In this document: piece by piece, positions 58,133 through 64,000 of the stretch | Layout of the letters: each line of letters begins with the position of its first letter | How positions within the stretch are numbered: position 1 is the stretch's first letter | Assembly (NCBI GenBank): GCA_036426205.1 | Contig: CM071569.1 | Coordinates: 124,001 to 188,000, forward strand | Direction of reading: 5' to 3' | From: Ascaphus truei | Taxonomy: Eukaryota > Chordata > Amphibia > Anura > Ascaphidae | DNA: 64,000 nucleotides | Program-made: the position numbers and the translations under genes | The notes under the pieces: generated by a model | The model's input: only the letters and a program-made list of their open reading frames with translations | The model's database searches: none | Told to the model about the DNA's origin: nothing

Positions 58133-58498
58133 AACACAGTAGGGTCAAGACAACACATAGGTGGGTACAAACAATGGGGAAGCAGCAGGGGGGCAAAGTA
58201 ACGTTTCGGGGAACACCCCTTCGTCAGGCCCGTTCTCCCTCTCTCCAATGGAACAGAGCGGTACTTCCCTGTTCCCCCAGACCCACAATAAAAACGTCAA
58301 GTCCCACAAAGAGACTGAATAACCCCCACACAAACAGTTCAATAGGGTATTAGTGAACAACCACAATGGTGAGTATATAGCAAAATCAGAAGGAGCAGGA
58401 AAAATGATGTGAGGCAAAAATGCAAACCACAGGCAGTCTACTGAAACTCAGCAATGCTGCTCCTGTCAGAGGCTGAGGGCAGACAGATGCCTTGTTTT
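58133..58498. other. centre of the palindrome
   Basis: Contains AAAGTAACGTTTCGGGGAAC followed by ACCCCTTCGTCAGG, a motif pair common in amphibian non-coding repeats. No ORF with support. Confidence 0.5.
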
Positions 58499-58898
58499 TG
58501 TACCTTATTCACTGCCCTCTCCCCCCTCCATTATTCCCTCTGTTTTTGCCTGTTTTATTATTGCATGTGTAGCCAGGTCTCCCCAGCACTCCAGCACCCC
58601 CCTCTCCTGATTGCCGATCGCGGGGGCCGCCGCGTCCAATGGCGGCTCCGTCCGGCGATGGCAGGGGAGAGGGCGGTCAGGTCCCGGCTCGGAGGTTGCC
58701 GGGGACGCGTGCGGCAGGTTGCCAAGGCCGTACACGCGTCTCAGGGCTCCCGGCGCTCCCGGAGCCGGGCGGATAGGGCGCCGCCATTGCGCTTCAGTTC
58801 GCGCATGCGCAGTAGGTCCCCGGCGGCCCAGATAGCTCGCGCATGCGCAGGGAGGCTGCGAGAGGCAGGGAACAGTTGCGTGAGGGCAGGGAAGCAAA

Positions 58899-60773
58899 TG
58901 TAACGGGTATTCCACCCCACCCAATCGCATATATAGTGTGGGTGAGTAGAACATGCGGTGTTACCGGTGTGGTGCGTATACCTGCAGGCTCACAGGAGGT
59001 CTGAGCCTCCGCTAGTGAGAGCCTGGGGTGAATCCTCTGGAACGTATCTTCTTTCAGTGCCTCCACCTATGTAGGATTCTAGGGAAGTGTAGAATGACCC
59101 TAACATAGGAACCCACTCAGAAACCACACACACAGTGATTATATAACTAATGACTTTACTAACAAATAATAATAACCTGTGTCCCTCTCACGAGGAGACA
59201 CTAACAGTGACGTCTCACAGGACGATTCCCCAACACTAGGTGATCCCACCCAGTGTCCCAAGAACCCCACCCAATGTCCCGTACTCCTACAGAGATAGTC
59301 AATGGGTGACTGCGCAGTCACTAAGAACCTCTAGGCCTGTTGGTGCACATATGATGGTATAATACCTGCCGAGCACTCCGGTGCTCGGGTCAGCAACAAT
59401 CTTCTCAAAGGGTCAGACGTGTGATGAATCCGTCTGATCCTCCAACCGAACTCCTTGCACGTGCGAACTGCCAGGGGCGATCCTATTCGTACGAAAGTCT
59501 CTGTGGACCCCAACGTGGGTCCAACCGCTCCACAGGAACAGCAGCAGCCGCTGTGTCCCTATCTATATAAGTGGTACTAACATGACAGGAACCCTAACCT
59601 AGGGCCTGTCCCTGTAGTACAGCAACCTGTAGTGGCTTGGGGAACTCCTATGGCCGGTAGGGGGTAATGACCTGTCCCACTCCCCTAACTACCCAAGTCC
59701 CTTCAGCCTCACTACTTTCTAACTAGTCCCAGCGCCTACAGCAGCAAGCTGTAGCTCACTGGAAGATGCAGCCAACGTGCTGCGCAACAAGGTGCCTGCC
59801 TGTCAGACCTCACAGCACTAACAGCCGTGACTCTGACAAGGCAGCACTCTATGCTAAGGGCAGCGTCCCTATCTTGGGCCTCCCTAAGCACTTACCCACT
59901 AAGCTAGTGGGGAGTTGGGGCCTACCTGGGGTGTGGGTACCTATATGGGGCAGGAGCTGCACTCGCTCCCCGCACCCTTCCTTCCCTCACAGCTCCCTGA
60001 ATCCAACTCTTTGTAACCTTCCTTTTCCAGCTCCCACTAATGTAAGTGGCAGGGTCCCTAACCTGAGGGCTGCCCCTGGCAACACTCACCTTACTGGGGA
60101 GCTGAGCTATCTCTGGCCCTGGGGGTACTGGCCTAGTACAGGGAGTCCCCGACTCCTGTACCCTACCTCCTTCCCTGGGCTGCTCCGGTCTCTGACTTTG
60201 CTCTGACTGACTACGCAGCTCTCTGCCCGCGAAATGTATCCAATCTATCCAGGGCAGTCCTGCAGCCCTATTGGCTCCTATGAGGCACCTGGTGCCTCCC
60301 TCGCTAGGCACTATGGGAATTGTAGTCCCGGGGCACCTATAACAACATTGGGGCCGCGTGCGCGCCCTCCCTCTGCCTACACTAAGCCCTAATGGCCGCC
60401 ACAACCTCTCACTAGCTATCCCTACTCTCGCGCGACTCTCCTGCGCCTTCCCTGCCCTCACTCAACTGTTCCCTGCCTCTCGCAGCCTCCCTGCGCATGC
60501 GCGAGCTATCTGGGCCGCCGGGGACCTACTGCACATGAGCGAACTGAAGCGCAATGGCGGCGCCCTATCCACCCGGCTCCGGGAGCGCCGGGAGCCCTGA
60601 GACGCGCGTGCGGCCTTGGCAACCGGCTGCACGCGTCCCCGGCAACCCCCGAGCCGGGACCTGACCGCCCTTTCCCCTGCCATCGCCGGACGGAGCCGCC
60701 ATTGGATGCGGCGGCCCCCGCGATCGGCAATCAGGAGAGGGGGGTGCTGGAGTGCTGGGGAGACCTGGCTACA
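58899..60773 (-). repeat. complete minus-strand LTR (1.875 kb)
   Basis: On minus it begins TGTAGCCAGGTCTCCCCAGC and ends GGAATACCCGTTACA. It includes AATGGCGGCTCCGTCCGGCG-type GC-rich U3 sequence. Its middle, about 59750-60200, matches the solo LTR at 28371-30009, and its end matches 62112-62357. Preceded on minus by AGGGGGAGAG, a good polypurine tract. Confidence 0.8.
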
Positions 60774-62111
60774 CTCTCCCCCTGGTGAAACATCCAACGC
60801 CCTCGCTTGGAGAACGACATTACTTGACACAATTTTACACAATGAAAAATTGCATGGTATAACTGGTACACTTAACAGGTCGACTTTACACCTCAGATTA
60901 CATGGTACATCACACTCAATAATCGAGACCAGCTGAGACCAGTTGTGGGGTGCCCCGAACTGAACATGTGGGGGTACCTCACTTTGGCGTCCGTGAGCCT
61001 CCCCCAGAAAAATTTCTTGGAGAGCACACTCTGGAGTGACAGTTACTGGTTCTTCGCTACTTCCTCCCCCTGGTGGAAAGAGTAGCACAATGTCTCTGAA
61101 GCAGGCCTTTACCCGGTCATCCGCGGCAGGGATGTGGTAGACCAGGAGGCCAGGACCTTTCCCGCGGTCCACTACCTGGGGAATGGGGCGCTCCTTTTTG
61201 GGCTTAAAGGAGGCAGCTTTCCCTGAATCTCTCTCCACACAGTCTTTGTCCCCATATTTTTGCGAGGCTTCCACTGAGAAGGGAGCACTGGACAATGTCT
61301 CTGTTTCACCTGGCAGAGGGTAAAGAGTAGACACCTTACCACTGCGGTGATTCACGGTGGCCAACAGGTCCTCGGGGATGCTGTCAGTTCCCACCTTGTC
61401 TGTCTTGGGACCTGCCCCCGGCACTTCTGGGGCAGTCCACTTACTTGCTGGAAACTCGGGAGCGTTGGATCCCAGTCCTGGGACCACTTGTGTCGGAGCG
61501 CACGGGCTCACACTCAGATCAGGAGTCGGTGCGAAGTAAGAAGATTCCTCACCACTCCGCTGGCTTTCGAGAGGCTTCTCTTCATCTGGCACACGGTCAG
61601 GTAGGTAGGGGTCCACTCGCACCACTGGACAGCTACCTTCTAAGGAGGACACCTCCACCAGGACGCGATGCAGAGGGGAGCCCTTCGCCCTGGTGACCAA
61701 ACTTAAGGAACTATCGTGCTCCGCGGTCACCGGGAGGCTCACCCCCAACACCCCTGGGGCAGTCGACTCACCCTCGTCTTCGTTTGGTACTGGTCCCCAT
61801 TCTAGGACCGATGGTACCTCTGTAGTAGGTCGGATTGACCATTGTAGGGCACACGGGCATACAGCAGGGTCCGCAACCTCCTCCAGGGGACACGGCCCCG
61901 CAGCAGACTCTGTATCCTCTGCATCACCGCTGGGGTGGTTCGCCGGTAGGCGCATCGCCACCGATGGGACTTTAACCTCTTCCCCGGAAGATATCATAAT
62001 CGAATCCTCCGCAAGGTAGTCACCAGATACTTCTGTAATACAGCCAGTGGTTGTTGGTACGAAGCTGGCGTGCTCCGGTACCTCCACTGCGGTCGCGCTC
62101 TTCTCCGCCAA
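60774..62111 (-). CDS. LTR-element internal ORF, 5'-truncated, unknown function
   Basis: Open frame of about 446 codons in the internal region; it runs on into the LTR and stops at 60462. The opening AEKSATAVEVPEH...SVAMRLPANHP matches residues 112-171 of ORF B at 48409-49155. After that the proteins diverge: this one is rich in P, S, E and V, with NWSQLVSIIECDVPCNLRC near its end. The true start is lost at the junction at 62111/62112, so it is a fragment. No pol motif seen. Confidence 0.55.
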
Positions 62112-62513
62112 TGATAATCACTGTGTGTGTCGGTTTCTGAGTGGGTTCCTATGTAGGGTCATTCTACACTTCCATAGAATCCTACATAGGTGGAGGCGCT
62201 GAAAGAAGAACCGTTCCAGAGGATTCATCCCAGGCTCTCACTAGCGGAGGCTCAGACCTCCTGTAAGCCTGCAGGTATACGCACCACACCGGTAACACCG
62301 CATGTTCTACTCACCCACACTATATATGCGATTGGGTGGGGTGGAATACCCGTTACACATGTTATCAGTTTTTGATGTAGTGGGTGTGGTTCTTATACTG
62401 GTGGTTTGTGTTACATATTAAATGTCATTACATTTCTTCTTGGCATTATCCCTTTTCATTTGTTCTATTATCTAAAGACAGTGTGTGCTGGGCTTTGTGT
62501 TATTTATATTACA

Positions 62514-62583
62514 AACGGACGTTATTTTTACATCTCGGTAGCTTTAAGGATAGTCGTTAATAAGAAGAAAAATAACGTCCGTT
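62514..62583. repeat. 70-bp hairpin
   Basis: Perfect 16-bp arms AACGGACGTTATTTTT (62514-62529) and AAAAATAACGTCCGTT (62568-62583) at the outer edge of the right palindrome arm. Confidence 0.8.
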
Positions 62584-63161
62584 CCCTATTTCATGAACGT
62601 CACGATATTAAATGAAAATGAACGGCCTTCTAAAAATCAACCCTTTTGTTCTATAAAACTGTTCTTCCACGAACGTTGTCTCTGTGGGCTTAACAAAAAG
62701 AAAAGCAAGGTGAATAAATGACAATGGCAGGAAGCTGTAAGATGAAGATACAGATAACAGTAATTATCACGTAACCTGTATTGTGAGTGGAACATGGAAA
62801 TGTAGTTATGCAATAGCTAATGCTTTGCATGTTTCGTCTGTGAAAAAGCAGAAGTGCAGGTATCTGTGCTGTATATTTACAGTGCACAGAGCTTCTGAAA
62901 GTGAAAACCAAACTTCTAAAGTAAACCACACATTACATTATATGAGGGGGTGGTGGGGAGTAGTTTTTAGAGAGACTTCATATAATCCTCCTGTGGCGCT
63001 TAAGGGAAAAGGTATATGTCTGCTTCTTCTACATCGAATAACACTTTGCTCTGTCCAGTTCATATTCACCAAAGTAGCATCCTGCATGTACAGGACCATC
63101 ATTTTCATTTGGACACTCATGTTAATTTATCACATTGCAACGGCATAAAAGCTTAAGGACA
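62584..63161. other. upstream region of candidate exon
   Basis: No repeat end recognised. A TATA-like GCATAAAAGC lies at 63143-63152, very close to the candidate ATG, so it may be unrelated. Confidence 0.4.
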
Positions 63162-63252
63162 ATGAATGTCTCCTGCCTTCTGGTTACATGGAGGAGATGT
63201 GCAATGCTCTGTGCTCTCTCAGCTCTGACAGGGTTCAGCAGCCGTGTGCATG
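63162..63252 (+). CDS. candidate signal-peptide exon (CD160-like gene?)
   Basis: The ATG opens 30 codons: an N-terminal MNVSCLLVTWRRC, a hydrophobic stretch CAMLCALSALTGF, and then SSRVH. The segment ends CATG|GTAAGT, a strong donor in phase 1. A short secretory leader with a phase-1 exit is the usual layout of first coding exons in immunoglobulin-superfamily genes. The gene would run rightwards, head-to-head with PDZK1. In human, CD160 lies head-to-head with PDZK1 to my knowledge. No Ig exon is visible in the remaining 750 bases, so this is a hypothesis. Confidence 0.4.
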
Positions 63253-63666
63253 GTAAGTACTGAAGTCTTATACCAGTTACAGGTCTGCTCAGGCATGTTT
63301 GATTGTAGGAATAATGGATGTGTCAAAATACAAGCACAACATACAGCATGGTTTGTGCTTGAATCAGTGGCAGGTTAGGTAATGAGATTGTTGACTTATT
63401 AAAAGAGACTGTGTAACGGCTGCTGAAGAAGTCAATGCTTTTGAGGATGTATTTATTTGAGTATAGGTAAACAATAATAATGGGTTAAATCTTCCGAAAA
63501 ATAACTCAGTACCAGAGATGTAACTCTGAAATCTTTAAGGCTTATTTTGTATTTATATTTGGTACAAATGTAAAAAAAAATTGGCCCACAATGTGCTTAA
63601 TTATGCAAGGTGTTTGTGTAATTGACAATCCTGCACTCTCTCTGGAAAATAGAATTAATTTATTTT

Positions 63667-64000
63667 ATTTATTTATAAAATGTTTTACCAGGAAGTAATG
63701 CATTCAGAGTTACCTCTCGTTTTCACGTATGTCCTGGGCATAGAGTTATGATGACAAATAATACATGGTTACAAATACATGGGTACATTAAGTGAGCAGG
63801 GTATACATTATATACCAGTACAAGACATTGCATGCACAGTCAGAGATAGTATATGTTATAGGCATATGTAACAGTTACAGACCAGATTAAAATGTGAAAA
63901 AGCTTTAGTTTTGAAAGAACCTCGACTGGTGGCGGCTGTAAGAGTCTCTGGTAGGTTGTTCCAGTTTTGGGGTGCACGGTGCTGCATGTGGTAGGGGTGA
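63667..64000 (-). mobile_element. L2/CR1-like LINE 3' end, second copy (runs off window)
   Basis: The reverse complement matches 4600-4930: GTGCACCCCAAAACTGGAAC, CCAGAGACTCT and ATTATTTGTCATCATAACTC are shared. The 3' end is near 63667 in an A/T-rich tail; the rest continues beyond the window. Confidence 0.78.

Larger units (their letters stand above)
58568..62357 (+). mobile_element. rearranged LTR element, right arm
   Basis: Bounded by CATG duplications (58564-58567 and 62358-62361). Plus-strand LTR sequence is present only as the first about 330 bp (from TGTAGCCAGGTCTCCCC) and the last about 245 bp (62112-62357, ending ATACCCGTTACA). Between them lies a minus-strand piece: a complete LTR (58899-60773) plus 1.34 kb of internal region (60774-62111). 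The parts are all one subfamily. Nested insertion with deletion, template switching, or misassembly could explain it. Confidence 0.65.
56826..62515. repeat. large palindromic locus with LTR elements in both arms
   Basis: Outer arms 56826-56979 and 62358-62515 are inverted copies (AAGCCCAGCACACACTGTCT and inverse). Inner arms 58065-58132 and 58499-58567 are inverted copies (CATGCAATAATAAAACAGGC and inverse). Joined, outer plus inner arm form a TIR of about 220 bp, interrupted in each arm at CATG by an LTR element (56980-58064 and 58568-62357). The unique centre is 58133-58498. Likely a palindromic DNA transposon that received two LTR insertions. Confidence 0.7.

Noticed and set aside
60462..60773. 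C-terminal extension of the minus-strand LTR-element ORF
   Set aside because: It reads through the polypurine tract into LTR sequence and is unlikely to be a designed protein end.

Overview
The window is animal, almost certainly anuran amphibian, nuclear DNA. It holds one clearly recognisable host gene, PDZK1 (four PDZ domains, seven coding exons with GT-AG introns). It is otherwise packed with amphibian-type repeats: Tx1/L1-like and L2/CR1-like LINE fragments, a CORE-type SINE, foldback MITEs, a hAT-like element, long LTRs and large minisatellites. Two runs of N (1854-1944 and 41618-41688) are assembly gaps. The species call rests on repeat style and PDZK1 sequence only.

Layout. 35-3058 is a hAT-like non-autonomous element with a perfect 8-bp target duplication; it is filled with tandem repeats. 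3059-13049 is repeats and featureless DNA. 13050-30430 is PDZK1 on the minus strand; its introns carry a SINE, an L2/CR1-like LINE, MITEs, a 1.7-kb 20-bp minisatellite and a 1.64-kb solo LTR. A candidate non-coding first exon and promoter lie near 31.10-31.21 kb. 32977-34263 is the endonuclease half of a Tx1/L1-like LINE (minus). 40466-43370 is the reverse-transcriptase and 3' half of a second copy, interrupted by a 344-bp TA-flanked element. 43.7-46.0 kb is a series of hairpins and exon-like modules.

46548-53980 is three LTR elements in a row, separated only by AT dinucleotides: a 5.1-kb element with two LTRs and pol-less ORFs, then two solo LTRs. 56826-62515 is a large palindrome. Each arm carries a related LTR element at the same CATG site, and the right one is internally rearranged. 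At 63162-63252 (plus) there is a candidate signal-peptide exon ending in a phase-1 donor. Its head-to-head position relative to PDZK1 fits a CD160-like immunoglobulin-superfamily gene, but this is inference.

How the parts relate. PDZK1 is the only gene whose function can be named: an apical-membrane scaffold that clusters transporters and receptors through its PDZ domains. The last short coding exon, expected to carry the C-terminal PDZ ligand, was not found. The most unusual content is the LTR family. It has long LTRs with TGTA...TACA ends, no visible pol, and coding segments conserved between subfamilies. Its insertions lie repeatedly in (AT)n tracts, or at one identical CATG site in both arms of a palindrome.
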